Numbered from the stretch's first letter, positions 29,350 to 38,480 are shown. The stretch is DNA of 64,000 bases from Beduini massiliensis (GCF_000829905.1 NZ_CDPP01000005.1:496001-560000); one strand, 5' to 3'. The notes: generated from the letters alone by a model not told the origin. Translations and numbers: made by a program.

Positions 29350-31635
29350 CTTTGTTTCCTCTTTTCTTTCTTTTGTTTCTATAGTGGTTGCTTTAAAAAA
29401 TCTTAAACGTAGGGCATTCGTAACGACACATACAGAAGATAAACTCATTGCCAGTGCCCCAAACATAGGATTCAGTTTTAATTGGAACATTGGATAAAGT
29501 AATCCTGCCGCTAGTGGGATGCCAATACAATTATAGAAGAATGCCCAAAATAAATTCTGTTTGATATTACGAACGACTTTATTCGATAAAGCAATCGTTG
29601 TCACGACATCATTCAAATCGCTTTTCATTAAGATAACATCGGCTGAATCTATCGCAATGTCACTTCCGGCACCGATGGCAATGCCGACATCCGCACTGCT
29701 TAATGCCGGTGCATCGTTGATTCCATCTCCGACCATCGCTACAAAATGATGTTCTGCCTGAAGGGCTCTGATCTTCTTTTCCTTATCTTCCGGCATGGCT
29801 TCGGCGATGATTTCATCTAAATGCAGTTGATCTTTTAAAGCATTCGCACTTAACCGATTATCTCCGGTCAGCATCGTAATCTTAATACCTAAACGATGGA
29901 GTTCTTCGATTGCATGATAACTGCTTTCTTTAATATGATCAAAGACAGCTGTAATTCCGATCACTTCTGTTTCTTTCGCCACATACATCACTGTTTTTCC
30001 TGATTTCGCCAGTGATTCCGCTCTTTTTGTATATGCATTTTCATGAATACCTAACTGCTCCATTAAACGAATATTTCCTATTGAATAGGCAATTCCTTCA
30101 ATCATCCCCGTAATTCCAAAGCCGGTTTTCGCTTCAAAATTAGTCACTTGCAAAACATTGACGCCAAACCTTTCGCCTTCTTCTTTAAACGCTGAAGCTA
30201 AAGGATGTTCCGAAGTTTTCTCCAAGGCAGTGACAATAGCCAACAATTCTTTTTTGGTTAACTGGTCTGATACGATATCACTCACTCTTGGTTTTCCTTC
30301 GGTAATGGTGCCTGTCTTATCCAAGACGATATGATCTACTTTATGTGCATTTTCTAATCCTGTGGCATTACGAATCAAAATACCATTCTCAGCGGCTTTT
30401 CCGGTTCCTACCATGATCGCTACCGGTGTTGCTAGTCCTAATGCACATGGACATGAAATAACCAAAACAGCAATCCCTATAGACAATGCGAAACTAAATG
30501 TTTTTCCAACAAGCAGCCAAACGATAAAGGCTACAACCGCAATGACCATGACAGTTGGCACAAAGATCGAAGACACTTTGTCTGCCAGACTTGCCATCGG
30601 TGCTTTCGAATTACTGGCTTCTTCTACCAAAGAAATAATCTTCGATAAAGTGGAATTTTCATTGGTTGTAGTCACCTTAAACTTGAATGCTCCTTGCTTA
30701 TTCATCGTAGCACCAATGACTTTATCATCGACATGCTTTTCTACTGGCATGCTTTCTCCTGTCAGCATGGATTCATCGACATAACTGTCACCCTCAATCA
30801 CAATTCCATCACTAGGAATACTCTGCCCCGGCTTCACTAAGACAATATCCCCGATCATTAAATCTTCAACCGGTACCATGACTTCTTGTCCGTCTTTAAT
30901 GACGATTGCCTGTTTTGGACTAAGATCAATCAGCTTTGAAATCGCATCTGTCGTTTTACGTTTAGAGCGTGCTTCCAAATATTTCCCAAACGTAATGAGA
31001 GTTAAGATCATTCCTGCTGACTCGAAATAAAGATCATGGACAAAATGATTGTTCATGGCATTCATATCCATATGTCCGTAAGCAAACGCCATTTCATAAA
31101 AAACAAATAAACTGTAAACAAGCGATGCTCCCGATCCAATCGCAATCAAAGTATCCATATTAGGATGCCCTTTCCATAAAGAACGGAATCCTCTGATAAA
31201 ATACTGACGATTTAAATAGACGATCGGCAATACTAATAAAAATTGTGTAAGTACGAGAATCAAAGCATTTTCATGACCGATTAGAAAAGATGGTACGGGA
31301 TAAGTAAACATCACAGACATCGATACATACATCAGTAAGATCATAAAAACAAAAGAATAAATGACACGCTGTTTCATGTCTTTTAAATCGTCTTTGACTT
31401 CTGTTTTTTGAACAGTCCCTTTTTTACTATCCGGCTCCGCCCCATAACCTCCACTGGTCACGGCATTGATAATCTTGTTTTGATCCACTTTTGTCTCATC
31501 ATAATCAACATTCATGGACTGACTTAGTAAATTGACTTCAACATGGCTGACTCCCTCAATCTTTTTTACGCTATTTTCAACAAAAGATGAACAGGCACTG
31601 CATGTCATCCCTGTAATACGATATTTTTCTTTCAT
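29143..31635 (-). CDS. copA: Copper-exporting P1B-type ATPase with an HMA domain at each end
   Basis: Exports Cu(I) across the membrane. About 830 residues: N-terminal metal domain with GMTCSACS (Cys12, Cys15), eight membrane helices, the CPC motif in [13 protein letters not shown], the phosphorylation site [16 protein letters not shown] (His of P1B pumps), and MLTGDN and [11 protein letters not shown]. After the last helices a Lys/Glu-rich linker leads to a second complete metal domain with GMMCAHCQ at the C-terminus. This is unusual, because extra metal domains normally precede the pump. The ATG at 31635 follows AAGGAG. The C-terminal domain probably also has its own start (separate entry). 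Confidence 0.95.
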   Translation of the reverse strand: MKEKYRITGMTCSACSSFVENSVKKIEGVSHVEVNLLSQSMNVDYDETKVDQNKIINAVTSGGYGAEPDSKKGTVQKTEVKDDLKDMKQRVIYSFVFMILLMYVSMSVMFTYPVPSFLIGHENALILVLTQFLLVLPIVYLNRQYFIRGFRSLWKGHPNMDTLIAIGSGASLVYSLFVFYEMAFAYGHMDMNAMNNHFVHDLYFESAGMILTLITFGKYLEARSKRKTTDAISKLIDLSPKQAIVIKDGQEVMVPVEDLMIGDIVLVKPGQSIPSDGIVIEGDSYVDESMLTGESMPVEKHVDDKVIGATMNKQGAFKFKVTTTNENSTLSKIISLVEEASNSKAPMASLADKVSSIFVPTVMVIAVVAFIVWLLVGKTFSFALSIGIAVLVISCPCALGLATPVAIMVGTGKAAENGILIRNATGLENAHKVDHIVLDKTGTITEGKPRVSDIVSDQLTKKELLAIVTALEKTSEHPLASAFKEEGERFGVNVLQVTNFEAKTGFGITGMIEGIAYSIGNIRLMEQLGIHENAYTKRAESLAKSGKTVMYVAKETEVIGITAVFDHIKESSYHAIEELHRLGIKITMLTGDNRLSANALKDQLHLDEIIAEAMPEDKEKKIRALQAEHHFVAMVGDGINDAPALSSADVGIAIGAGSDIAIDSADVILMKSDLNDVVTTIALSNKVVRNIKQNLFWAFFYNCIGIPLAAGLLYPMFQLKLNPMFGALAMSLSSVCVVTNALRLRFFKATTIETKERKEETKMKKTVYIEGMMCAHCQSRVNEALNTIPGMTAEVDLDNKLARVELSADISDGKIKEAVEDAGYKVTGIE

Positions 31636-31654
31636 AAAACTCCTTTCCACCCCT

Positions 31655-31676
31655 CCCTAGTAGGGGTACGATTATA
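31655..31676 (-). promoter_or_regulatory. copA promoter -10 and CsoR operator
   Basis: On the minus strand TATAAT (31671-31676) is followed directly by GTACCCCTACTAGGGAGG, whose CCCTA-N-TAGGG core (31655-31665) matches the GC-rich CsoR site otherwise rare in this AT-rich DNA. It overlaps the start of transcription. The -35 is not clear. Confidence 0.75.
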
Positions 31677-31734
31677 TCTTAACTTACTCTTTTTATATTT
31701 GCAAGAAAATTGCTTATAATATTTATTCAAATTA

Positions 31735-31748
31735 TGAAAGCATTTTCA
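31735..31748 (+). promoter_or_regulatory. cre-like catabolite control site before the ROK gene
   Basis: TGAAAGCATTTTCA fits the Firmicutes cre consensus at 13 of 14 positions (central G replaced by A). It lies about 55 bases before the ROK kinase start and so could place this sugar kinase under CcpA. Confidence 0.5.
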
Positions 31749-31801
31749 TTTAAAAAGTGATATGATAATAGCATAATGATTGAATGTTAGGAGATAGACA
31801 A

Positions 31802-32725
31802 ATGAAATTTTTAGTTTTGGACGTAGGAGGCTCTTTTATTAAGTTTGCCATCATTGATGAAAATGGGAAATTCTATAAAAAAGGAAAAACACCTACAGAG
31901 CATCGTCATGACAAGGATAAATTTTTAGATATCCTAGAAAACATCTATAAGGAAAATAAGGAAGAGGGATTATCGGGGATTGCTTTATCTGTTCCGGGTG
32001 CTGTTGACGTTGAAAAAGGCATCGTCTATAAAGGCGGAGGCGTTCCCTGCTTAGATAAAGTATGCGTCATCGAAGAACTTTCTAAACGTTGTGACGGAAT
32101 AAAAGTCGCTGTTGAAAATGATGGAAAATCAGCTGGTTTAGCCGAAGTCTGGCTTGGGCACGCCAAAGATGTGCAAGATGCGATTGTGATGGTATTTGGC
32201 AGTGGCATTGGCGGAGCCATTATTAAAGATCGTAAGATTCATCGTGGAAATCGCCTGGTAGCTGGGGAAATCTCAAACTTAATCGTAGACTATACACGTC
32301 AAGATCTATTGGATGGAAAACCACTGATCATGAATTTATGGGCATTAAAAGCCTCTGCAGTGGCTTTGTCATTACGTGTTGGCAAAATGAAGGGAAAAGA
32401 CTTTAAGGAATGTCCCGGAGAAAAAATATACGAATGGGCAGCCGATGGGGATGAACAATGTATTGAAGCTATTGAAGATATGTACTACAGCATTGCCATG
32501 CAGGCTTACAATTTCCAATATACCTATGATCCCGATATTATTTTATTAGGCGGCGGAATCAGCGAACAGCCAAGTTTCTTAACAGGGGTTCAAAAGTATG
32601 TGGATTTATTGTCTCAACATGAGCATCAATTCGCTAAGCCGGTGATTAAAGCGTGTAAATTCAATAACGATTCTAATCTTTTAGGAGCGCTGTACAATTT
32701 TATGCAGCTATATCATATTATCTAA
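31802..32725 (+). CDS. ROK-family sugar kinase
   Basis: 307 residues. The phosphate loop FLVLDVGGSFIKFAI at the start and the ATP-binding VMVFGSGIGGAIIKDRKIHRG near 120-140 (read as two blocks) identify the ROK/actin-like kinase fold, and LLGGGISEQPSF closes it. The usual zinc motif CxCGxxGCxE is absent; GEISNLIVDY stands at that position, so this is one of the metal-free ROK members. AGGAG precedes the ATG at 31802. Substrate cannot be told; glucose, mannose or N-acetylmannosamine are typical. Upstream cre-like site and downstream terminator suggest a single-gene, catabolite-controlled unit. Confidence 0.85.
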   Translation: MKFLVLDVGGSFIKFAIIDENGKFYKKGKTPTEHRHDKDKFLDILENIYKENKEEGLSGIALSVPGAVDVEKGIVYKGGGVPCLDKVCVIEELSKRCDGIKVAVENDGKSAGLAEVWLGHAKDVQDAIVMVFGSGIGGAIIKDRKIHRGNRLVAGEISNLIVDYTRQDLLDGKPLIMNLWALKASAVALSLRVGKMKGKDFKECPGEKIYEWAADGDEQCIEAIEDMYYSIAMQAYNFQYTYDPDIILLGGGISEQPSFLTGVQKYVDLLSQHEHQFAKPVIKACKFNNDSNLLGALYNFMQLYHII

Positions 32726-32728
32726 TTT

Positions 32729-32753
32729 AAGCCTGATCTCGTTCAGGCTTTTC
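32729..32753 (+). terminator. ROK gene terminator
   Basis: AAGCCTGA / TCAGGCTT with a six-base loop, then TTCTATTT, starting 4 bases after the stop. Confidence 0.8.
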
Positions 32754-32813
32754 TATTTGACTTTACTTCTTCTGACCATTAAGATATTAACTATAACAAA
32801 GGGAGGAATTAAA

Positions 32814-33143
32814 ATGAAATGTCACTATTGCTTTAAAGATACCCAAAAGGAATATTGCAGTCAGGAATGTGAGCAAAAAGTGAAACTGTACGAACAAAAG
32901 CAAAGGAAAGGCATGCCTATCTTTGCAATCGTTGCCCTTATCGCTATTGGGATTGCTTTATTATGGGATTCCCCCTATCGAACAACGATCAGTCTGGTCC
33001 TCTTGGGACTGGATTTCATCTTCTTTCCTTTTACCAAAGCTTCAACGATCCGTCGTATAGGGATTCGAAAATCAATAATAACGGCTAGAATGATTGGTGG
33101 AATAGCTTTACTGGTTGGTATCGTTTCTTATTTTTTCCTCTAA
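32814..33143 (+). CDS. Small zinc-ribbon membrane protein, unknown
   Basis: 109 residues. The first 25 contain four Cys in two pairs (CHYC, CSQEC), probably a zinc ribbon. Then a Lys/Gln-rich linker, a hydrophobic pair of helices (about 34-50 and 55-75) and a third at about 90-109. GGGAGG lies 7 bases before the ATG at 32814. I do not recognise a characterised family. The layout resembles the many small zinc-ribbon plus transmembrane proteins of Firmicutes with no assigned role. It precedes an AraC gene by 67 bases. Confidence 0.65.
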   Translation: MKCHYCFKDTQKEYCSQECEQKVKLYEQKQRKGMPIFAIVALIAIGIALLWDSPYRTTISLVLLGLDFIFFPFTKASTIRRIGIRKSIITARMIGGIALLVGIVSYFFL

Positions 33144-33210
33144 CTGCATTAGACTTCTAATGTGGTTTTTATATAAATCCAGTATAATAGTAAAAAAAGG
33201 AGTGAATGAC

Positions 33211-34032
33211 ATGTCATTTGATGTTGATAGCTATACACGCGAATATATCAATAAAACAAAGCATCATCTTTATATTTTGCCTGCCGCCCCCCTAAGAAGA
33301 GCAATCGCTCATTATACGATCACCTTTCCCGATTATCAATTACCGGTTTCAAATGAACCTACTTTACAGCTGATTCCCGATGTCAGCGGCTGTTTCGTAT
33401 TCGACTTTCCCAAGTCACGAATCAAAGTATGGGGACCCACCACAAAAGTTGTCAGTGTCGCTAATGACCTCAATACTTATCCTTGTCGTTTCTTTGTTGA
33501 ATTTCTGCCAGGCGGATTATACCAAATCTTCGGCAGATCGATTCGGGAAATGGTCGATCAGGAATATGAACTCAAAGAACTCAATCCCCCTCTCTACGAT
33601 CAAATTCAGTCGCAATTATTAAAGATTTCTACTTTTGATGAGTTGGTTGATTTGATGGATGAACTCTTATGTCAAGAAATCAAAAAATATCCTATTAAAT
33701 CCCCTATCCTAGATCAAATTGAGCATATCTATTCTCAACATAGCATACAACGTACAACAGATATCGCACAAAAATTAGGTATGAGCGAACGCCAAGTTAA
33801 CCGTTGTTTTAATAAATATATTGGGATGAGCGTCAAAAAATTTTCAAAGATTGTCACCATCAATCACCTCATTCAAGATATGAGTCATAAAAATCTTATG
33901 GATATTACCTTTGACTATGCTTATTTTGACCAAGCACATTTCAATCATGTCTTTAAAGAAATATGTGAGACGACTCCTACGGACTATATTAAAAACTTGT
34001 CTGATTTTTACAATGAAATTTATAAATTCTAA
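33211..34032 (+). CDS. AraC-family transcriptional regulator
   Basis: 273 residues. The N-terminal domain (about 1-165) looks like the DUF6597-type ligand domain (LPAAPLRRAIAHYTI, then VWGPTTKVV and EFLPGGLYQIFG). The C-terminal double helix-turn-helix has TTDIAQKLGMSERQVNRCFNKYIG and FDYAYFDQAHFNHVFKEICETTP in two blocks, the second being the AraC signature. AAGGAG lies 7-8 bases before the ATG at 33211. It is followed 30 bases later by a DUF3795 gene on the same strand, which it may regulate. Confidence 0.9.
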   Translation: MSFDVDSYTREYINKTKHHLYILPAAPLRRAIAHYTITFPDYQLPVSNEPTLQLIPDVSGCFVFDFPKSRIKVWGPTTKVVSVANDLNTYPCRFFVEFLPGGLYQIFGRSIREMVDQEYELKELNPPLYDQIQSQLLKISTFDELVDLMDELLCQEIKKYPIKSPILDQIEHIYSQHSIQRTTDIAQKLGMSERQVNRCFNKYIGMSVKKFSKIVTINHLIQDMSHKNLMDITFDYAYFDQAHFNHVFKEICETTPTDYIKNLSDFYNEIYKF

Positions 34033-34062
34033 TTATAATGGGGAATAAGGAGGATGGGTTAC

Positions 34063-34329
34063 ATGGTAGAATCAAGATGTGGAATTTTATGTAATGAATG
34101 TCATTATAAAGAAGAAGTGGGATGTTTAGGATGTGTTCATATCAAAAAACCATTTTGGGGTGAAGAATGCATCATTAAAACTTGTTGTGAGAAAAAAGGA
34201 TATGAACACTGTGGCGAATGCGAAGCTTTTCCTTGTGATCAGTTGAATGCATTTGCCTATGATAAAAAGCAAGGGGATAACGGGAAAATAATCCACCAAT
34301 GCAAGATGTGGAAAGCATGCCCAAAATAA
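34063..34329 (+). CDS. DUF3795 cysteine-rich protein
   Basis: 88 residues with eleven Cys in several pairs (RCGILCNEC, CLGC, CIIKTCC, CGECEAFPC, QCKMWKAC), the DUF3795 pattern. It probably binds zinc or an iron-sulfur cluster, and no function is established. The ATG at 34063 is chosen because AAGGAGG abuts an earlier ATG at 34054 too closely but suits this one. It is the second gene after the AraC regulator and ends before a terminator. Confidence 0.8.
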   Translation: MVESRCGILCNECHYKEEVGCLGCVHIKKPFWGEECIIKTCCEKKGYEHCGECEAFPCDQLNAFAYDKKQGDNGKIIHQCKMWKACPK

Positions 34330-34385
34330 ACACTACATACGATGTTAACAATAAAAAAGAATCTCTAACTATTCATGAGTTCATT

Positions 34386-34420
34386 GCTTATATCTTAAAG
34401 ATATAGGCTTTTATTTTTTT
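34386..34420 (+). terminator. Terminator after the AraC-DUF3795 pair
   Basis: GCTTATATC / GATATAGGC (one G-T pair) with a five-base loop, then TTTTATTTTTTT. Confidence 0.75.
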
Positions 34421-34499
34421 ATATATGAATGACAAATGCAATAGAAGTCGATAAAACAATTCCAAAACAAATAAATCTTAACAACAAACAAAAAAGACA

Positions 34500-34527
34500 T
34501 TGATTAAATCAACATATTTATTATAAT
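34500..34527 (+). promoter_or_regulatory. Promoter for the yjdF unit
   Basis: TTGATT (34500-34505), 16 bases, TATAAT (34522-34527), ending just before the riboswitch. Confidence 0.6.
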
Positions 34528-34539
34528 AACTTTGTAAGA

Positions 34540-34610
34540 TAAAAACACAGTCTGGTTGGTAGTCCAGACGTAGCGGAAGCTATCAGTAACCTGCCTCCTT
34601 GGTTGTCCCT
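34540..34610 (+). ncRNA. yjdF-motif riboswitch
   Basis: A compact structured leader directly before yjdF. It has hairpin GTCTGG/CCAGAC, hairpin TAGC-GGAA-GCTA, then AACC/GGTT enclosing CTGCCTCC. The order and bulges fit the yjdF RNA motif, which senses azaaromatic compounds and normally controls yjdF genes. The gene found downstream is indeed yjdF. The ribosome binding site at 34627-34634 follows within 20 bases, so control is probably at translation. Confidence 0.8.
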
Positions 34611-34641
34611 TCTTATTCATACATTTTAAGGAGGAACAAGA

Positions 34642-35058
34642 ATGTCTGTTCAATCACAATTAACTGTCTTTTTTGATGATCCTTTTTGGATTGGTATTTA
34701 TGAAATTCAATATGGCACTCAACATCAGATCTGTAAGATTCGATTCGGAAAAGAACCTACTGATCCGCAAATCTATCAGATGCTTTTAAAATCTTTTCAT
34801 CAGTTTCATTTCACAGAACATGTCTCTAAAACCATAACACCAACTGTTAAGGTTAATCCTAAACGTAGACAACGTTTGGTCAGTAAACTCATGAATCAGC
34901 CTTCTATAGCTACCAAGGCTCAGCAGGTCTTGAAAACGGAGTATGAAAAAACACATCAGCTTAAAAAGCGGGAATCCAAACAGATGAAAGAAATACAAAA
35001 AGAGCAGTTATATCAAATGAGAAAACAAAAAAGAAAGGAAAAGCACAGAGGACATTAA
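34642..35058 (+). CDS. yjdF: YjdF family protein (DUF2992)
   Basis: 138 residues. The N-terminal domain begins with LTVFFDDPFWIGIYE, and the rest is a long, highly charged helix ending in a Lys/Arg/Glu/Gln-rich stretch (YQMRKQKRKEKHRGH). This is the DUF2992/YjdF pattern. The protein's activity is not known; association with a riboswitch for azaaromatics suggests protection from toxic planar heterocycles. AAGGAGGA lies about 7 bases before the ATG. Confidence 0.9.
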   Translation: MSVQSQLTVFFDDPFWIGIYEIQYGTQHQICKIRFGKEPTDPQIYQMLLKSFHQFHFTEHVSKTITPTVKVNPKRRQRLVSKLMNQPSIATKAQQVLKTEYEKTHQLKKRESKQMKEIQKEQLYQMRKQKRKEKHRGH

Positions 35059-35142
35059 TCTCTCGCTTTTCTTTTCTTTTTTGGGAAAGGTATACTATTA
35101 AACGTTATTTCTTGCTATGATGAGATAAAGGGGGCATTATAT

Positions 35143-35580
35143 ATGAAAATATTATTTAGTGATGATTATATCATTGATGATAAAATGAGACCGGATCACG
35201 GGGGAATTTTGGTCTTAGGCGAAGACCGCATTCAGATCTATTCTAAAGATAACAGTGAAGAAGTATTATGCTTTACTTACGGACAAATCGTAACAATCAC
35301 CATAGAAGTGCTAAGTGAGGTACGTAAAACAAGGGTTTTGGTTTTTGATATTGCTACCGGTACCCGTTTCCGTTTAAACTTAAATATCCAAACCACAACT
35401 CAGTTTTTTGAATTGCAGCCAGATCTTACTGTTGAAGAATTAAAGCAGCTATTTGATCGTTTCGATCAGCAAAAAGTAGTGATTCATGATCCTGTTCATC
35501 TTCGTAACTTTTATTTACAACCGCAAGGTTCTCTGCAGGCTTATGTCGCTAAACAATTATCTGAACTCTACCCATTTTAG
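35143..35580 (+). CDS. Hypothetical protein, 145 residues, possibly PH-like
   Basis: I do not recognise it. The pattern of alternating strands (GGILVLGEDRIQIYS, EVLCFTYGQIVTITIE, KTRVLVFDIATGTRFRLN) followed by a helix (TVEELKQLFDRFD) looks like a pleckstrin-homology or GRAM-like beta barrel, a soluble cytoplasmic fold. It has no membrane segment or Cys pairs. The ATG follows GGGGG with ~9 bases spacing. It is flanked by yjdF and a strong terminator, and may be a single gene. Confidence 0.65.
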   Translation: MKILFSDDYIIDDKMRPDHGGILVLGEDRIQIYSKDNSEEVLCFTYGQIVTITIEVLSEVRKTRVLVFDIATGTRFRLNLNIQTTTQFFELQPDLTVEELKQLFDRFDQQKVVIHDPVHLRNFYLQPQGSLQAYVAKQLSELYPF

Positions 35581-35584
35581 TATT

Positions 35585-35620
35585 AAAACAAGACATAAAC
35601 AAGTTGTCTTGTTTTTTTTA
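35585..35620 (+). terminator. Terminator after the 145-residue gene
   Basis: AAAACAAGAC / GTCTTGTTTT with a ten-base loop and eight T. Confidence 0.85.
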
Positions 35621-35712
35621 TTTTCCTATATAAACAGAAGACTATATTTATACACTTGTCTAATTTTAAACAATGGTATATAATAATAGTGAACCCAAAG
35701 GAGAAACCATTT

Positions 35713-36294
35713 ATGAAATATAATCCCTATCAAAAATTAACAATCGGTGCTGCTCGAACATTAACGGCATTACAAAAAGCAATGCTGTCACTGTTAGAAG
35801 CAAAATCCTTTGAAGACATTACAATTCAAGAACTCTGTGACAGCTCCATGCTTCCACGAGCTACTTTTTATAACTATTTTGATGACAAAAACGATTTACT
35901 GCATTACTGTTTTATGGTCTTTCAAAAGCAAATCGACCAAAACATCGCAAAAAATCTCACTACTCAAGACCATATCAGTACATTGATGGAAAACTGTTTT
36001 GATTTTCTTGATCAACATCAAAAAGTGCTTCAAGAAATCTTAAAGTATAATTCACCAAATCAATATTTTATTAATCAATTTCGTTTTTATTTAACCGCAA
36101 GCATGATCGAAGCCTTTAAAAATTGCCCTAAACAGAGTCATTATAAAGTTCCTGTGGAAATGGCGGCAAAAGTATATAGTGATGCTGTACTTACCCTATT
36201 AGAATGGAAGTATTTAGATAATAGGCAGTGTTCTAAAAAGGAAGCAAGAGCTTATCTTGGCATTATCGTAAACGGAATTACAGAGGAATCATAA
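35713..36294 (+). CDS. TetR-family regulator
   Basis: 193 residues. The N-terminal helix-turn-helix is TIQELCDSSMLPRATFYNYF, the TetR recognition pattern, followed by DDKNDLLHYCF. The C-terminal domain (about 70-190) is helical and has the TetR_C_7/8-like layout found in Firmicutes regulators. AAAGGAG lies 9 bases before the ATG at 35713, which is preferred over a site 19 codons upstream. It is first in an operon with the EFR1-type and nitroreductase genes (18 and 23 base gaps) and presumably represses it. Confidence 0.88.
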   Translation: MKYNPYQKLTIGAARTLTALQKAMLSLLEAKSFEDITIQELCDSSMLPRATFYNYFDDKNDLLHYCFMVFQKQIDQNIAKNLTTQDHISTLMENCFDFLDQHQKVLQEILKYNSPNQYFINQFRFYLTASMIEAFKNCPKQSHYKVPVEMAAKVYSDAVLTLLEWKYLDNRQCSKKEARAYLGIIVNGITEES

Positions 36295-36312
36295 AGAAAA
36301 GGAGAAATACAG

Positions 36313-37062
36313 ATGATCTTTTATTTTAGCGGTACCGGAAACAGTCAGCGAGTTGCGCAAGAAATTGCAGACGTGACGAACGATGAACTGATTTCAATCC
36401 ATCAATATCTTAAACTCAACCAATCCGGAAACTTTGAGTCAAATAAACCATGGGTCTTTGTCACTCCTACTTATGCATGGCGAATGCCAAAAGTGGTAGA
36501 GCGTTGGATTCAAGAGACTAGTTTCAATCATCAAACTAATGCTTACTTTGTTCTTACTTGTGCGGGAAGCACCGGCAACGCCATTAAATATGTCAAAAAA
36601 ATATGTAAGGAAAAGAAGTGGAATTTTAAAGGACTAACCGAAATTATTATGCCGGAGAATTATCTCGCGATGTTCCCTACTCCCTCCGCTTCTGAATGTC
36701 AGGCTATATTGGAGAAAGCAAAACCCAGCATTCTAGCGACTGCACAACAAATTTTGAAAGGAGAATCTTTTAAAAATATTTCTCCTTCATTTAAAGGCAG
36801 ATTATCCAGCGGTCCGGTTCATTCGCTTTATTACACTTTACTTGTTCATGATAGAGGTTTTAAAGTATCAAATCAATGTGTATCTTGTAAAAAGTGTGCC
36901 CAAAGATGCCCTCTCAACAACATTGAAATGAAAAATGGCAAACCGATTTGGAAAGGCAACTGCACTCATTGTATGGCTTGTATTAGCGGATGTCCGACAA
37001 AAGCCATCGACTATAAATCAAAGACAAAAGATCGCTACCACTATTATATAAAAAAGGACTAA
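36313..37062 (+). CDS. EFR1-family flavodoxin/ferredoxin protein
   Basis: 249 residues. The N-terminal half is flavodoxin-like, with the FMN phosphate loop FYFSGTGNSQRVAQ. Residues about 185-235 hold two 4Fe-4S motifs, CVSCKKCAQRCPLNN and CTHCMACISGCPTKA. This fusion, called EFR1, is an electron carrier typical of gut anaerobes. GGAG lies 8-9 bases before the ATG. It sits between a TetR gene and a ferredoxin-nitroreductase fusion, which suggests an inducible electron transfer unit that reduces some xenobiotic or flavin substrate. Confidence 0.9.
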   Translation: MIFYFSGTGNSQRVAQEIADVTNDELISIHQYLKLNQSGNFESNKPWVFVTPTYAWRMPKVVERWIQETSFNHQTNAYFVLTCAGSTGNAIKYVKKICKEKKWNFKGLTEIIMPENYLAMFPTPSASECQAILEKAKPSILATAQQILKGESFKNISPSFKGRLSSGPVHSLYYTLLVHDRGFKVSNQCVSCKKCAQRCPLNNIEMKNGKPIWKGNCTHCMACISGCPTKAIDYKSKTKDRYHYYIKKD

Positions 37063-37085
37063 CGATTAAGAAAGGAAGTAAACCT

Positions 37086-37856
37086 TTGAAAGAACATCTT
37101 ATACAAATTGATAAAAAGGCATGCATTGGCTGCAGTCAATGTATCAAGGATTGTCCAGCCAACAACATAACTCTTATCAATAAATCCGCTCATATTAAGC
37201 ATCAACAATGTATTCAATGTGGCCATTGTGTTGCGATTTGCCCTAAAAAGGCAGTTTCAATGACCGGTTTTAACGAATCCCCTATCGAATTTAAAGAAAA
37301 AACAACGGTAGATTCAGCGCAGCTTCTGCAAGCCTTAAAAACCCGACGCACTATTCGTCAGTTTAAGAATCAACAAATTTCTGACCTTGTTATTTCACAG
37401 ATTATTGAAGCGGGCCGCCTGACACCGACTGGAGGCAATGCCCAAGATGTCTCCTATATTGTGTTGAAAGATTATCTAAAAGACGTTGAGAAAATAGCGG
37501 TTCGTCTGTTTAGGCGTATTCTTCCGATGATAAAATTAATCAACGCGACAGCTAGGGACGTCCCTATTGATGACCATTTTTTCTTTAAGAAAGCCCCTGT
37601 AGTGATACTTGTCATTTCTAAAAGCAAAATAAACGGAGCTTTAGCAGCCAGTAATATGACACTGATGGCTGAATCTCATGGCTTAGGGGTTTTATACAGT
37701 GGTTTCTTTGCAACTGCAGTCAAGTATTCTTCTAAGCTTCGTAAAAAGTTAAAACTTAAAAACGGTAAAGTTGTTGCAGCTTTGGTGTTAGGTTACCCTA
37801 ATGTCAACTATCATCGTACCGCTCAAAAAGAAGATGCCATCGTTCATTATTTTTAG
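37086..37856 (+). CDS. Nitroreductase with N-terminal ferredoxin domain
   Basis: 256 residues. Two 4Fe-4S motifs (CIGCSQCIKDCPANN, CIQCGHCVAICPKKA) span about 13-60, then a nitroreductase fold with the FMN motif ALKTRRTIRQF and GRLTPTGGNAQ. The C-terminal LVLGYPN is the usual ending. The start is TTG, with AAAGGAAG about 8 bases before it; no in-frame ATG is nearby. It is the last gene of the TetR-EFR1 unit. Likely function is ferredoxin-dependent reduction of nitro, quinone or related substrates; the EFR1 partner may supply electrons. Confidence 0.88.
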   Translation: MKEHLIQIDKKACIGCSQCIKDCPANNITLINKSAHIKHQQCIQCGHCVAICPKKAVSMTGFNESPIEFKEKTTVDSAQLLQALKTRRTIRQFKNQQISDLVISQIIEAGRLTPTGGNAQDVSYIVLKDYLKDVEKIAVRLFRRILPMIKLINATARDVPIDDHFFFKKAPVVILVISKSKINGALAASNMTLMAESHGLGVLYSGFFATAVKYSSKLRKKLKLKNGKVVAALVLGYPNVNYHRTAQKEDAIVHYF

Positions 37857-38024
37857 AAGAAACAATTAAGTAATTTCAAATTATCTTTTCATAAGTTGGC
37901 AAATGTCGGTATATCCCTTATTTACAAGGATTATCAGCATTTTTCTTTGTGATGGTTACGTTGCATATCTTGGTATAAGATAGCATGACTTGGCATTCAA
38001 AAGTAGTAAATATCTGTTTTGATA
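37857..38024. other. Non-coding stretch next to the integrase remnant
   Basis: AT-rich, with TTGGCA at two places (near 37895 and 37991), a motif often repeated at integrase arm-binding sites. No full attachment site can be defined without a relative for comparison. Confidence 0.25.
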
Positions 38025-38345
38025 TTATGCAATCAACTGTCCAGAAGTAGGCTTTTCAGCACACATATTTAACATTGCCACACGTTCCATTTCTGCCTTC
38101 GCAGAGCTGAATGTAGCATGGACATAATAGTCTATAGCCTCATAGTGATGTTTGAATGTCCCATAAGGTACTGTAATGCTTTCGGGTTCATTCCTGCATT
38201 GACTAGATGTGTGCAGAACGAGTGTCTAAAGGTCTGCGGTGTTACATGAGGAAAATCCTCTGTACAATGGCTCTTATACTTTTTTACCAAACCTTTGACT
38301 GTGCTTTGAAAGTCACCAGCAACTTTTGCACTTACACGATTGATT
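38025..38345 (-). pseudogene. C-terminal fragment of a Tn916-type tyrosine integrase, frameshifted
   Basis: Reading on the minus strand from 38345 gives RVSAKVAGDFQST, then VTPQTFRHSFCTHLVNAG and LQYLMGHSNIT, the catalytic Arg/His boxes of tyrosine recombinases. After GHSNI the frame breaks, and the following frame gives DYYVHATFSSAKAEMERVA, which contains the catalytic Tyr. The N-terminal ~250 residues are missing; at about 38340 the homology switches to a different gene on the other strand. The gene is dead and marks a lost integrative element. Confidence 0.8.
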
Positions 38346-38480
38346 TATTATGTGATGACTGGACGAACAAATATAAACAATGAAAAGAATCCTCGTATAT
38401 TGAGATTTCTTGAAAAAGGATTTAATTCTGATATTAGCAAACGCTATCAAAATATTCATGATTTAAAAATAGCATTTTAA
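38340..38480 (+). pseudogene. C-terminal fragment of a Ser/Thr protein-kinase-like gene
   Basis: 47 codons from 38340 to a stop: LIYYVMTGRTN ... RILRFLEKGF ... KRYQNIHDLKIAF. The pattern (YYxMTGR, then RYQNIxxLKxAF) is the end of a protein kinase C-lobe. The N-terminal ~200 residues are missing; the break coincides with the edge of the integrase fragment, so a deletion joined the two. A terminator follows directly. Confidence 0.5.

Noticed and set aside
30362-30784. 140-codon plus-strand frame inside copA
   Set aside because: Antisense shadow of copA, which has every P-type ATPase motif in frame.
34540-34610. Possible SRP RNA because of the stem capped by GGAA
   Set aside because: The conserved asymmetric loop of SRP domain IV is missing, and the following gene is yjdF, so the yjdF riboswitch explains it better.
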